Source: Prostheceraeus crozeri
Taxonomy: Eukaryota > Platyhelminthes > Polycladida > Euryleptidae
DNA length: 64,000 nt
Assembly (NCBI GenBank): GCA_907163375.1
Contig: CAJQUW010003570.1
Coordinates: forward strand, 186,001-250,000
Reading direction: 5' to 3'
Positions 22,924 to 35,669 of this stretch are shown in pieces. Under the pieces are notes generated by a model. It had not been told where the DNA came from. It made no database searches and saw only the letters and a list, made by a program, of their open reading frames with translations. The translations under genes were made by a program, and so were the position numbers. Positions within the stretch are counted from its first letter, which is position 1; the number at the start of each line of letters is the position of its first letter.

Positions 22924-24427
22924 ATCATGAAACTGCAGTAGACTACCCATACCCTGAAATAACATAAAGAAAATTAAAATACGCTTAAGAACCGACCCGA
23001 CCTTCAGGGTCTCATCTGGAGTTACTTTAAGAAATGAAATGGGGAACTAGATTTGCTTTTCAAGGAATCAAATGGTGACTAACAATTCATATTTAATCGG
23101 CCTCTGTACCTCGTCCGATATAGTCTGAATTCACTAGCAAATTGTGAAGAGGATAGATGCAGATCAATTGCTAATTTAATTTCAGATGGAAAAGATGATT
23201 ATCGGGAAAAGATAATCATTCACGCTGTTACCTAATTTAATGTAAAAAAACAAATTATCCTAGTGCGGAAGATAAATATGGGCAAAAAATTAAATTATGC
23301 AGCATAAAGAAATAAAAGATTCAATTTAAGTTTACAGGAGAATAACACAGTGGAATGTGTAATGAGTATGACTTACTACTATTTTCTGTTTTCAGGATGC
23401 ATTTCAATTAAAAGAAACGTTTATTCACCACAAAGGATTACCTAGCAACTGTAATGAGCTTCTGCTTTTTTTGCGTATTTTCATTCGATTGCACAAAACA
23501 CATTTTGTTCATGCCATTTTTAGATTATGATTGACATTACTGAATCATGTATGGATTGATCGATAGCACTAATCAGGAAAACAGCTGATACATCAGATAC
23601 TTGTGAACCGCAAAATTATGCTATTAGCTTGATATATAAGCAAATATCTAATTCAAAAGTCATATAGGTGTATGAAATATTATGATAGAGGCAACTAGAA
23701 AGCAAATACGAAAACCTGTCTCAAATATGCAGTAGAATAATTACAGCTCAATATGAAATGACATAAAATATGAGGGACTCAAAAAAACTCGAAATAAAAA
23801 TGCATGTATCAATGTCGGATATATTATTTCAAGTACTATTGATAACACAGAATGAGACCGGCCGTCTCTTCTTCTGTTTGACTAGAAAGGAATCATTGAA
23901 GCACGTAAAGCCTATGAAATGGCACATTCTGCTGACATAATATCATAGCAATCGAACAATGAGCAGCCAGATCAACATTGAAGACGCCAAATTATGCGAA
24001 GTTTCAGTGACTGTTATCAACCGGATCACACAGTAAAGAGACACAGACGATGTCAAGTTCTACAGAGAAGTTTGTGAAAGTTTTTCGTGCGCCTGCTAAC
24101 TTTTTTTAAAATGATCGGAGGGATCAACATTATCGAGAAAACTTTTGAGCAATTATCTGAATTCTTCGAATCTGAAGGAGTCGTGGCGATCGGAGCATTT
24201 TGAAGGAATTCACATGAATCCGCAAGTGATGCGCGACTGTTATTCCTATCTCTGTAAGACGCTAAAAATTTCATTTTGCCCGCTCAGTAAGTTCCTGCAT
24301 GTGCCATCGCTTTGAATCAATTTGCACTAATGCCAAAGCGATACGTTTAAACAATCCAATTATGTGATTGATAAGTGGTAGGCCAATTATGCGAAAGTCT
24401 GCGTATCAAAAGAACTACAAAATATTA
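22924..24427. other. Stretch with no recognisable feature
   Basis: I see no domain-bearing frame here. A 73-codon minus-strand frame at 24053-24274 is probably chance. Confidence 0.5.
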
Positions 24428-24499
24428 TGAGCCCGACGTGATTCGAACACGCAACCTTCTGATCTGGAGTCAGACGCGCTACCGTTGCGCCACGAGCTC
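24428..24499 (-). tRNA. tRNA-Trp (anticodon CCA)
   Basis: The minus strand folds into a complete 72-nt cloverleaf. The acceptor stem GAGCTCG pairs with CGGGCTC with one G-T pair. The D arm GCGC-AACGGTA-GCGC, the anticodon stem TCTGA/TCAGA and the T arm GCGTG/CACGT are all paired. The anticodon loop CTCCAGA gives CCA, which reads the Trp codon UGG. The internal A box TGGCGCAACGGTAGCGC and B box GTTCGAATC are intact, and the discriminator base is A. There is no intron. A T-run (ATATTTTG) starts just after the 3' end and can serve as a pol III terminator. Sequence and length match animal tRNA-Trp genes closely. Confidence 0.95.
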
Positions 24500-25302
24500 T
24501 GCACTGTTTGAATGCGGAGTCAGTCAATTTCACACGTGCAGTAAAATTAAAGAGCAACCTGACGTCATAACTCATAGTTGCAACATACGAATGATCGATC
24601 AGAAGACTTAACTGATAAAGCTTTCCAAAAATACTGAAAATATTCGCGTTCAATTCGACACACTGTCTATTCTATTTTGATAATCATAGAGCGCTCAGAA
24701 ACACACGGAAACACTCATTCCAAAGTCAGTGCAGTAGCATTACGACGGGTGCTAATTGATTTGACGATGTCGATTAGCAGGAATTCTAACAATTACTGAG
24801 TCACGAAGCTGCATCACCTTCGTCAAAGGGTGATAATGAAACAATGAGAATCAAAGATCGACTGGATAAACAAACACACATGTTAAGCTGGACAATCTTC
24901 TCGTATACGCCGCTTATCAGCAAAATGTGCTACTCGGATCAAATGCGGTGAACTGTTCAATCGAGATCAGTGAATTCTGCGTAAATGTGAACTGAAAACA
25001 CAGTGATGCTGAAATTGAGTATCGAAGACGTTACAGCGAAATATGTCAAAATGAATTCACATGTCAAACAGACACTATCTACTCCGCTGACTGCCCGATC
25101 TTAAGGTGTAAGTCCGTTCATACAGGAGACGTCATAATTAAAGGCCTGAGTTTCAAGCATGTCATGTTGTCCACCTTGAAGTGATGTTTAACATATGTAA
25201 TATCTAGACATCTGAGTATAGTTTGATTCAGTAGGCTACCTATGGAGATAATAACAAAAGGAAATAACAACTCTGCAAAATTCGTTTGAGGATAAGTTGA
25301 TT
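24500..25302. other. Stretch with no recognisable feature
   Basis: This is the upstream flank of the tRNA-Trp gene. I see no other gene or element. Confidence 0.5.
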
Positions 25303-25310
25303 ATCTAGAC

Positions 25311-25904
25311 CAGGGGTGCGCAACCTGCGGCCGTAGCAGAGGCAGAGTGCGGCCCTGACAATGAGAAGTAAATGAAAAAGAATATTGTACATGTATATTC
25401 CAAATATTTCTGGAATTCAAGACAATCAAAAAACAATCGTCACTATCGTGGTATAATACTGTCGAACACCTTTATGCCCATGCTGCCTGGGAAAATGTGA
25501 GGTTCAAACAGTTCGGTAACTCATACATTCATGTGCGTTCATGGCTAGTCATCAGCTAAAAGAAGCAAAAGGGACAATTGAAGTTTGCTCAAATTGTTCG
25601 CGCGTAAGCTTCAAGTCCATGACCTGAAGAAGGATGCAAGTGCTAATAACACCTTAAGCTTAAAATCTTTTCGGGTCACAAATGACCGTCGGTCGTATAT
25701 GGGTTAACTTGCTAACTCATTCTCTAAGAAGAAGGCCTTTATGAGATTTTTACTGCGTCATTCATCAGGGAAAGCTAATTTGATTGGTGGAATATAAAAA
25801 GGATTGGCTATTGACCTAGTTGATTGCGCACATATTAAGTGCAGCCGTGATTCTTTCCGCCTTCGAAATGGCGGCCGAAAAATGTAGAGGGTTGTGCACC
25901 CCTG
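25311..25904. mobile_element. Non-autonomous hAT-like element (CAGGGGTGCGCAAC ends)
   Basis: The left end reads CAGGGGTGCGCAACCTGCGG and the reverse complement of the right end reads CAGGGGTGCACAACCCTC. Both ends then continue into GGCCG-containing words. The flanking octamers ATCTAGAC (25303-25310) and AATTAGAC (25905-25912) match at 6 of 8. These ends are typical of widespread animal hAT families. No complete transposase frame is present in 594 bp. Confidence 0.85.
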
Positions 25905-25912
25905 AATTAGAC

Positions 25913-28821
25913 CTTCTGTTGATTATTCTATGACTGCAATTACTTTTTATGTACGCCTAAATATTATTATATTTTGAATATTATTTATCAAGCAACCTTT
26001 ATTTCAAATTTCAATTCAAATTATTTGCTCTACAGAGACTTCGTAGTTTGGCAATATCGAACCTTGATTGCCTACTATTTCTATAGACGTAGATATGCCT
26101 GTAAATTGTTGACGATGAAGTTTTACCTCATTAACGATCCACAATCTATGCATATCTCCTCTCTTCAATCTGTTTTTAAACTACTTCTTTATGTCTGAAA
26201 TATATCACACAACTTTCTGACTGCTGTTACATTAATTGGTGCGACGCAGCAGCTCGGGTAACAGCTCGGTTGCAACATGACATCGGAAGATGAAAATGCA
26301 ATTCAAGACAAATTGTCTTTCATTTTAGACAGTATACCGATGGTTCGCTCAGGTTGAGTCGCAGGTTTTTCTTGGAAAAATTAAGGATGACAATGCCAAA
26401 TATAATTCTGTTCTCTGCACTGGACATTTTATTACTTCGCCTTCAGTAGATAAAATTACTATTCCTATTTGAACAAATATTTCTCTTGAAATTCCCCTCG
26501 AACGTTCGCATGCAGCTTGAAAATGAAGAGATCCGAGAAAAGTGCACTCCTAGCCGACAGTCTGAGGAAGTCATCTGAAGGAAACGTCCATCAGTTTGGA
26601 AGGGTGCAGGGTTGATCAAAGCCAACTCGGCAACAATAAACCGATTTCACCCACCCGACAGAGATGGTCTTCTTATGTATATTTTTGAATATATGATGCT
26701 CATTTAAGCGAATTAGATTCGTTGATTTGTCGTTGACGTCGGGTCTCAGTATAAAAATAGTTTTATTACATCTTCTATTATAAAAATAGTTTTATAGGCT
26801 TGTGTTAAGGTTGCAAGCCCAGGATTGAGCCCGGACTGGTGCAAATCATCGGGACTGAGACCGCGCCCAAGATTTAAACGATATCCCTCGTCAGTCCCGA
26901 GCTTGAGTGGCCAAGTCCAGGACCCCTATTTTGTAGGCAAAAATTGGTTATTTTGATAGATGTGTTATATTTCTTATAGATACTACTCGTAATAAAATTT
27001 CTAACCAAATAGTTATTTGTTCATAATACCCCCAATTGATTTTGCCTTTATTACACTGAATTGAATGAAAGTCTGCTTTCTATCTTTTGTGAGTCATTAT
27101 CTTGAAGTATAAGCTGTTTGTTGATTTGCAAATTTATACTCTAGTTCATACGAAATTGAATAATTGATCATTCGTATCTGTGTGACATTCGTAGGTATGT
27201 CAGGTTAAAGATAGATGATGCATTTTGATGATGGACGGTACGCAGTTAATCGACTCCATCCGATTAATCGTGCGACGGGATCAATGGCGCGATGAGTGAC
27301 TATATTGTCTAAGAATCGCATCACTTTTAGCTAAGTAATTTTCTATGAAATTTGTTTAATTTATTCAAAACCACCAATATAGGCCATCCATTTCAATCAA
27401 GCAACTATCAAAGTAAAACAGTCATTTGTCCAAATAGTCCACTCATTTATCAAAGTAGTGCACTAATGTGTCAAGTTGCTTCATCAAAATATGTCTATAG
27501 GAGAGTGCGGGGTGTTATGGGCCATAGGGAGCTATGGGCCACCCTCCTGTACGACACACCTTCCATCCTGAAAATCAATACTCGAGCATATATGAACGGA
27601 AACATTGAAGTACATATGTTTTCTAATTACACATTTTGTTCTGTTCAATTTTTTACCCCAAATCTGGCTTAAATTGCAAAAATTTGTGGAGTCCGGAGCT
27701 GATAAATAATCTTCTAGAAAAAAAAGATGATTGTCTGAAATAGGCAAATATTACACTTTTTCTATTAATTCATTCAATCCCAGGCTCTTGTGGCAATGGT
27801 ACTAACTAGAAACCGGCGTTTTTGCTATGACTACAATATTTAACTATTTTTTAAGCAGCAAACCATAAGTTTTGGTATTTATGCTCATGCTGGCTTTCTA
27901 AAATACACGTAGTAGGCCTATACCAAATAAATATTCACGTGCTGAAGTTAGCTTTCGCATGACAATCCTTGAAGCACGGATGTACACAAACAGTTACATT
28001 GCAACTAGAGCACATGTACTCGTACATTGTATATAGACTCTCAGTGATTTTTTTCGCAAATTCGATTTCGATGCAGTAGCGGGAATCGGTTCTGGAAAAC
28101 ATCGCGAAATCAACCTTAGAGCACGATGCTGTCGGGGAGAAGGTAGAAAGGCGTCGCCATCATTCAAGGACCTGTGTCAGTGTGATTGCCAGCTGTCTTA
28201 TAGTTCGAACTTTAACTGTGATGTCGAAATAATTATCAATAGTAATGCAGTGTCTTCGCATTTCACCATATTTCACGCTAAGTTCGCCAAGCGCTACTTG
28301 CCAGCTTTGTAGACAGATAAGTATGACGTCAAGAGTGAAATTGAGCCTACTGTGGACTACTGAAGCCGTTTCAGTTGCGTTGATAGAATAAATAAAGACA
28401 GAAACAAAGTGATAAACAAGGACAGAAAAGTATACACGTCCATGAGATTGAAGCGTTGTTGTCTCGCTGACGTGTACATACACATCCATGGGATTAAGTT
28501 ATGGGCCACTTCGCAATTCATCGCAATAACTTATGGTCGACAGAAAATTTGTTTTCCTTCATTGTCCGCAAACGCAGACATAGCCAACAAGAAAGTGCAT
28601 TTCAATTCTCGTTACGAAAGATGACCGAAAGTTAGAGCGATAAAAGAAGCAAGTAGCCCAAGAAGTTGACCATCGGGTGAATGATGGATAGCAGTAATAG
28701 ACCTACTTCGTATTCGAAGAAGGCCGCGCCTACGGTACGCTAGCACATGCACGTTAAAACTTTTTGAATTCATATCTCAAACTGCAATGTTGTCAATCAA
28801 TGGCATCATTTTGCCCATGTT
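25913..28821. other. Long stretch with no supported gene
   Basis: The largest frame is 109 codons on the minus strand at 28160-28489, with no recognisable domain. A 106-codon plus frame at 27352-27672 crosses the GGGCC-rich word pair TGTTATGGGCCATAG and AGCTATGGGCC at 27514-27540, which may be a decayed element end. A direct repeat, TATAAAAATAGTTTTAT, occurs twice near 26750-26800. Confidence 0.45.
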
Positions 28822-29329
28822 TTTTTGTTAGGTTGTTAACTAGAGTTAAGAATTTGAAGTGAATAATCGCTTAATAAAACTTCAAATATAACGATTATGA
28901 TAGGGTTTTGAGCACGGTTAACTGACTTAGTTAAGAATTAATAAATCTCAGTGTTTATTCTTTCCGTACTATTTAATCTAAATCACAGCCTTGATCATTT
29001 TTTATCATAGCAAGAAAAGGCCTATTCGTCACACAATCTAAGCTGGTTAATCAAGCAAATTAATCATTCTTATGTGTGGGAGCATCCAAACCCATAAGAT
29101 CATACAAAAAATTGTTGTGGAACGAAATTAAAATAATGTCGCATCATTTACAATACGTGGAGGCCGAAAGCATCCCCGAACTTTTGAAAATGGAAGATTT
29201 ACCTCGATTCGAGAAATTTCTAGTGCCTAATGCAATCAAATCAAGTTATCTGTATTGTTCACAAGGAGCAGTCAATCATTACAAAAAAGGTAGAAAAGAA
29301 ACATAGCAAAACTAAACTGCTACAACGAC

Positions 29330-29765
29330 ACACATCAAATTATGGCTTTCCAAACCGGATAAAGCAATGGCTAAACCGTTTCTTGAGAGCTTTAGGAGCT
29401 TTGATAGTCGAGCTGTTCCTGCAAGTCGGAATTCTCGGATCAAACATCTGTTTCAAAGTATGATTGGAATTACATTCTGTCTTCTTGAACAAATCTGCAG
29501 TCTTTCTGAGAATATCTCCAATGTATCAAACTCTACATGAGAAAATAACCTTACAAAACGACGCTCAACACGAAGAAGTTGGGAAAACAGGTACTTAGGC
29601 AAGTTACAAAATGCAGGAAAACTATGAAGTAGCACAGACTTAATTAATGCGATATAGCAATGTAAAATTATTTCCTGAGAACAATGAATCATTTTCAAAC
29701 TACGAAGAATGTAGAACATTTTATTACATTTCTCTACAATAGTTGAAACGTGCTCATTTCATTGA
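29330..29765 (-). pseudogene. LINE reverse-transcriptase C-terminal fragment inside the array unit (shown for unit 1)
   Basis: The minus strand encodes the end of a CR1-like LINE ORF2. It contains STIVEKCNKMFYILRSLK, then CYIALIKSVLLHSFPAFCN, LRVERRFVRLF, and near the C-terminus KKRFSHCFIRFGKP. This follows the usual order after the catalytic core: a helix pair, Y-x-x-L-I-x-S-x-L-x-Y, V-x-R-R and a C-terminal arginine-rich end. No Y-A-D-D core is present upstream, and the frame changes in the middle (near position 29500 and again upstream of 29745). The same fragment recurs at the same offset in all seven units (about 31612, 33895, 36179, 38461, 40745 and 43028 onward). Plus-strand frames of 69-79 codons next to it have no recognisable domain and are conserved only because the units are near-identical. 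Confidence 0.75.
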
Positions 29766-30270
29766 CATCATGAAATATTGGGTATACAACAATAAGGAGA
29801 AACGGGTATCATGGGAATGTATGAAAGAGAACCTTGGGTCTGTGTCCACAGCCAATGATAAGGTAAAAACGTTTATCCTAGAGTGGAATTGGTAGTTTCT
29901 GCAACCTCTCCTAAATATACCGTCACATATCAAAACATGAGATGCATTCAAGCTGCATAACATAACATGATTGGTATTTGCTTCTACAAAACACTGATTT
30001 TAGTAGGTTTATTAATCTGTAATGCATTTTAAATTGCATGTTCTAAATATTGATCACCGTGCTTAGTAAAAAGTGCCACCAAGTTTTCAAAAATGTGATA
30101 AAAAATTGCTGACATACAAAAATGTTTATAATAGCTATGTGTAATTTTCACGCTCATTTGATTAGTAATATGTTCTTCATGAACGCGCCAGCCCCTATAG
30201 CCTACACTTGAAGAATCTTAATCATCCCCAGCACACGTTTTACTCCGGGATTACAATTATAGTTTGTGTA

Positions 30271-30428
30271 CAGTCCGTTTCCTAAATCGTTGCACAACCC
30301 CGAAAAGCTCCTTTACCTCTTGCTTATTGTCATCAAATTGAACCGTAAGCTACTTAAGCTAATGTAATTGATTACTGAATTTATTCACTTGGTCAGCCGA
30401 GACACCAGCTTGGTTTAGGAAACAGTGT
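30271..30428. repeat. Inverted-repeat segment inside the array unit (shown for unit 1)
   Basis: CAGTCCGTTTCCTAAA at the left pairs with TTTAGGAAACAGTGTG at the right, with an exact 10-bp core (30277-30286 and 30414-30423). The roughly 158-bp segment could be a small DNA-transposon derivative. I see no clear target duplication. It is present in every unit. Confidence 0.4.
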
Positions 30429-31102
30429 GGTGTGCCTAATTGAATGAAGTAGTTAGTGATTAGAAAGATTATTCATGATCATATCATAGCTTATCATGTC
30501 ACTGATGTCTTAACTGCCACTGTTTCCTGTCATCATTGAATGAGTTACTAAAAGTCTTGTCGATTCACTTATTGGGCGAAGCAACTACGACGTGAAGAGA
30601 TTGCTATTGTTTGTGAACAGGTGGCGAGTCTCAGTCTGACGCCAAGCCTTTGTGTGTGCGCAGATCAAGGATTCGAAATCCTGACATCAACCGAGGAAAT
30701 GATGACAGCCGATGGCTGAATATGGGAATAATACGAATTTGAAGCCTGCAACTGAACGGATGGGCAGATCGTGGTAAAACTCACATCAGATGTTAATGTG
30801 TTAAATTATGATAAATTAGGATTATGTTAAAATCCTGCATCAAAGAAAACGCTCAACTTTCTTTCAGAAGGACTACTGACCACAACTGACCACTTAAGAA
30901 ACTAAAATGTATGCAATAGTAATACATGGAACATAAGGTTTCATATGGTATATTGTTTATTAAAATTGAACCAGGGCTTCAACACGAAAATTACATTTGA
31001 AAATAGGTTAACTTTTTTGTGCTATTATTTATGAAACGGTCTGTATGTGTATGACTACATACTCGCAAAATGCTTCAAAACAGGTGATCACTGTTTGAGG
31101 TG

Positions 31103-33385
31103 TTTTTGTTAGGTTGTTAACTAGAGTTAAGAATTTGAAGTGAATAACCGCTTAATAAAACTTCAAATATAACGATTATGATAGGGTTTTGAGCACGGTT
31201 AACTGACTTAGTTGAGAATTAATAAATCTCAGTGTTTATTCTTTCCGTACTATTTAATCTAAATCACAGCCTTGATCATTTTTTATCATAGCAAGAAAAG
31301 GCCTATTCGTCACACAATCTAAGCTGGTTAATCAAGCAAATTAATCATTCTTATGTGTGGGAGCATCCAAACCCATAAGATCATACAAAAAATTGTTGTG
31401 GAACGTAATTAAAATAATGTCGCATCATTTACAATACGTGGAGGCCGAAAGCATCCCCGAACTTTTGAAAACGGAAGATTTACCTCGATTCGAGAAATTT
31501 CTAGTGCCTAATGCAATCAAATCAAGTTATCTGTATTGTTCACAAGGAGCAGTCAATCATTACAAAAAAGGTAGAAAAGAAACATAGCAAAACTAAACTG
31601 CTACAACGACACACATCAAATTATGGCTTTTCCAAACGGATAAAGCAATGGCTAAACCGTTTCTTGAGAGCTTTAGGAGCTTTGATAGTCGAGCTGTTCC
31701 TGCAAGTCGGAATTCTCGGATCAAACATCTGTTTCAAAGTATGATTGGAATTACATTCTGTCTTCTTGAACAAATCTGCAGTCTTTCTGAGAATATCTCC
31801 AATGTATCAAACTCTACATGAGAAAATAACCTTACAAAACGACGCTCAACACGAAGAAGTTGGGAAAACAGGTACTTAGGCAAGTTACAAAATGCAGGAA
31901 AACTATGAAGTAGCACAGACTTAATTAATGCGATATAGCAATGTAAAATTATTTCCTGAGAACAATGAATCATTTTCAAACTACGAAGAATGTAGAACAT
32001 TTTATTACATTTCTCTACAATAGTTGAAACGTGCTCATTTCATTGACATCATGAAATATTGGGTATACAACAATAAGGAGAAACGGGTATCATGGGAATG
32101 TATGAAAGAGAACCTTGGGTCTGTGTCCATAGCCAATGATAAGGTAAAAACGTTTATCCTAGAGTGGAATTGGTAGTTTCTGCAACCTCTCCTAAATATA
32201 CCGTCACATATCAAAACATGAGATGCATTCAAGCTGCATAACATAACATGATTGGTATTTGCTTCTACAAAACACTGATTTTAGTAGGTTTATTAATCTG
32301 TAATGCATTTTAAATTGCATGTTCTAAATATTGATCACCGTGCTTAGTAAAAAGTGCCACCAAGTTTTCAAAAATGTGATAAAAAATTGCTGACATACAA
32401 AAATGTTTATAATAGCTATGTGTAATTTTCACGCTCATTTGATTAGTAATATGTTCTTCATGAACGCGCCCAGCCCCTATAGCCTACACTTGAAGAATCT
32501 TAATCATCCCCAGCACACGTTTTACTCCGGGATTACAATTATAGTTTGTGTACAGTCCGTTTCCTAAATCGTTGCACAACCCCGAAAAGCTCCTTTACCT
32601 CTTGCTTATTGTCATCAAATTGAACCGTAAGCTACTTAAGCTAATGTAATTGATTACTGAATTTATTCACTTGGTCAGCCGAGACACCAGCTTGGTTTAG
32701 GAAACAGTGTGGTGTGCCTAATTGAATGAAGTAGTTAGTGATTAGAAAGATTATTCATGATCATATCATAGCTTATCATGTCACTGATGTCTTAACTGCC
32801 ACTGTTTCCTGTCATCATTGAATGAGTTACTAAAAGTCTTGTCGATTCACTTATTGGGCGAAGCAACTACGACGTGAAGAGATTGCTATTGTTTGTGAAC
32901 AGGTGGCGAGTCTCAGTCTGACGCCAAGCCTTTGTGTGTGCGCAGATCAAGGATTCGAAATCCTGACATCAACCGAGGGAAATGATGACAGCCGATGGCT
33001 GAATATGGGAATAATACGAATTTGAAGCCTGCAACTGAACGGATGGGCAGATCGTGGTAAAACTCACATCAGATGTTAATGTGTTAAATTATGATAAATT
33101 AGGATTATGTTAAAATCCTGCATCAAAGAAAACGCTCAACTTTCTTTCAGAAGGACTACTGACCACAACTGACCACTTAAGAAACTAAAATGTATGCAAT
33201 AGTAATACATGGAACATAAGGTTTCATATGGTATATTGTTTATTAAAATTGAACCAGGGCTTCAACACGAAAATTACATTTGAAAATAGGTTAACTTTTT
33301 TGTGCTATTATTTATGAAACGGTCTGTATGTGTATGACTACATACTCGCAAAATGCTTCAAAACAGGTGATCACTGTTTGAGGTG
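31103..33385. repeat. Array unit 2 (2283 bp)
   Basis: It shares CAGCACACG with unit 1. Its own variants are TTAGTTGAGAA, GAAAACGGAAG, GGCTTTTCCAAACGG and GCGCCCAGCC. Confidence 0.95.
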
Positions 33386-35669
33386 TTTTTGTTAGGTTGT
33401 TAACTAGAGTTAAGAATTTGAAGTGAATAACCGCTTAATAAAACTTCAAATATAACGATTATGATAGGGTTTTGAGCACGGTTAACTGACTTAGTTAAGA
33501 ATTAATAAATCTCAGTGTTTATTCTTTCCGTACTATTTAATCTAAATCACAGCCTTGATCATTTTTTATCATAGCAAGAAAAGGCCTATTCGTCACACAA
33601 TCTAAGCTGGTTAATCAAGCAAATTAATCATTCTTATGTGTGGGAGCATCCAAACCCATAAGATCATACAAAAAATTGTTGTGGAACGTAATTAAAATAA
33701 TGTCGCATCATTTACAATACGTGGAGGCCGAAAGCATCCCCGAACTTTTGAAAATGGAAGATTTACCTCGATTCGAGAAATTTCTAGTGCCTAATGCAAT
33801 CAAATCAAGTTATCTGTATTGTTCACAAGGAGCAGTCAATCATTACAAAAAAGGTAGAAAAGAAACATAGCAAAACTAAACTGCTACAACGACACACATC
33901 AAATTATGGCTTTCCAAACCGGAATAAAGCAATGGCTAAACCGTTTCTTGAGAGCTTTAGGAGCTTTGATAGTCGAGCTGTTCCTGCAAGTCGGAATTCT
34001 CGGATCAAACATCTGTTTCAAAGTATGATTGGAATTACATTCTGTCTTCTTGAACAAATCTGCAGTCTTTCTGAGAATATCTCCAATGTATCAAACTCTA
34101 CATGAGAAAATAACCTTACAAAACGACGCTCAACACGAAGAAGTTGGGAAAACAGGTACTTAGGCAAGTTACAAAATGCAGGAAAACTATGAAGTAGCAC
34201 AGACTTAATTAATGCGATATAGCAATGTAAAATTATTTCCTGAGAACAATGAATCATTTTCAAACTACGAAGAATGTAGAACATTTTATTACATTTCTCT
34301 ACAATAGTTGAAACGTGCTCATTTCATTGACATCATGAAATATTGGGTATACAACAATAAGGAGAAACGGGTATCATGGGAATGTATGAAAGAGAACCTT
34401 GGGTCTGTGTCCATAGCCAATGATAAGGTAAAAACGTTTATCCTAGAGTGGAATTGGTAGTTTCTGCAACCTCTCCTAAATATACCGTCACATATCAAAA
34501 CATGAGATGCATTCAAGCTGCATAACATAACATGATTGGTATTTGCTTCTACAAAACACTGATTTTAGTAGGTTTATTAATCTGTAATGCATTTTAAATT
34601 GCATGTTCTAAATATTGATCACCGTGCTTAGTAAAAAGTGCCACCAAGTTTTCAAAAATGTGATAAAAAATTGCTGACATACAAAAATGTTTATAATAGC
34701 TATGTGTAATTTTCACGCTCATTTGATTAGTAATATGTTCTTCATGAACGCGCCAGCCCCTATAGCCTACACTTGAAGAATCTTAATCATCCCCAGCACA
34801 TGTTTTACTCCGGGATTACAATTATAGTTTGTGTACAGTCCGTTTCCTAAATCGTTGCACAACCCCGAAAAGCTCCTTTACCTCTTGCTTATTGTCATCA
34901 AATTGAACCGTAAGCTACTTAAGCTAATGTAATTGATTACTGAATTTATTCACTTGGTCAGCCGAGACACCAGCTTGGTTTAGGAAACAGTGTGGTGTGC
35001 CTAATTGAATGAAGTAGTTAGTGATTAGAAAGATTATTCATGATCATATCATAGCTTATTATGTCACTGATGTCTTAACTGCCACTGTTTCCTGTCATCA
35101 TTGAATGAGTTACTAAAAGTCATGTCGATTCACTTATTGGGCGAAGCAACTACGACGTGAAGAGATTGCTATTGTTTGTGAACAGGTGGCGAGTCTCAGT
35201 CTGACGCCAAGCCTTTGTGTGTGCGCAGATCAAGGATTCGAAATCCTGACATCAACCGAGGGAAATGATGACAGCCGATGGCTGAATATGGGAATAATAC
35301 GAATTTGAAGCCTGCAACTGAACGGATGGGCAGATCGTGGTAAAACTCACATCAGATGTTAATGTGTTAAATTATGATAAATTAGGATTATGTTAAAATC
35401 CTGCATCAAAGAAAACGCTCAACTTTCTTTCAGAAGGACTACTGACCACAACTGACCACTTAAGAAACTAAAATGTATGCAATAGTAATACATGGAACAT
35501 AAGGTTTCATATGGTATATTGTTTATTAAAATTGAACCAGGGCTTCAACACGAAAAATTACATTTGAAAATAGGTTAACTTTTTTGTGCTATTATTTATG
35601 AAACGGTCTGTATGTGTATGACTACATACTCGCAAAATGCTTCAAAACAGGTGATCACTGTTTGAGGTG
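33386..35669. repeat. Array unit 3 (2284 bp)
   Basis: From this unit on, CAGCACATG replaces CAGCACACG. Its own variants are ACCGGAATAAAGC (one added A), AGCTTATTATGTC and AAAGTCATGTCG. Confidence 0.95.

Larger units (their letters stand above)
28822..31102. repeat. Array unit 1 (2281 bp)
   Basis: First unit. It carries private variants relative to all others: GAATAATCGC for GAATAACCGC, AACGAAATT for AACGTAATT, TGTCCACAGC for TGTCCATAGC and ACCGAGGAAA for ACCGAGGGAAA. It shares CAGCACACG with unit 2 only. The 5' hairpin TTAACT-AG-AGTTAA is at about 28836-28849. The 3' hairpin centres on TGATCA at about 31085-31092. Confidence 0.95.

Noticed and set aside
28160-28489. 109-codon minus-strand gene
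   Set aside because: No domain, splice partners or homology could be recognised. It may be chance.
27500-28510. DNA transposon bounded by GGGCCATA-type words
   Set aside because: The GGGCC words at 27520-27540 and near 28500 are not a proper terminal inverted repeat, and no duplication flanks them.
29076-29306. 76-codon plus-strand frame recurring in the array units as a possible repeated gene
   Set aside because: It starts at GTG, not ATG, and lies next to and partly antisense to a LINE remnant. It is conserved only because the units are near-identical. No codon-level selection can be inferred.
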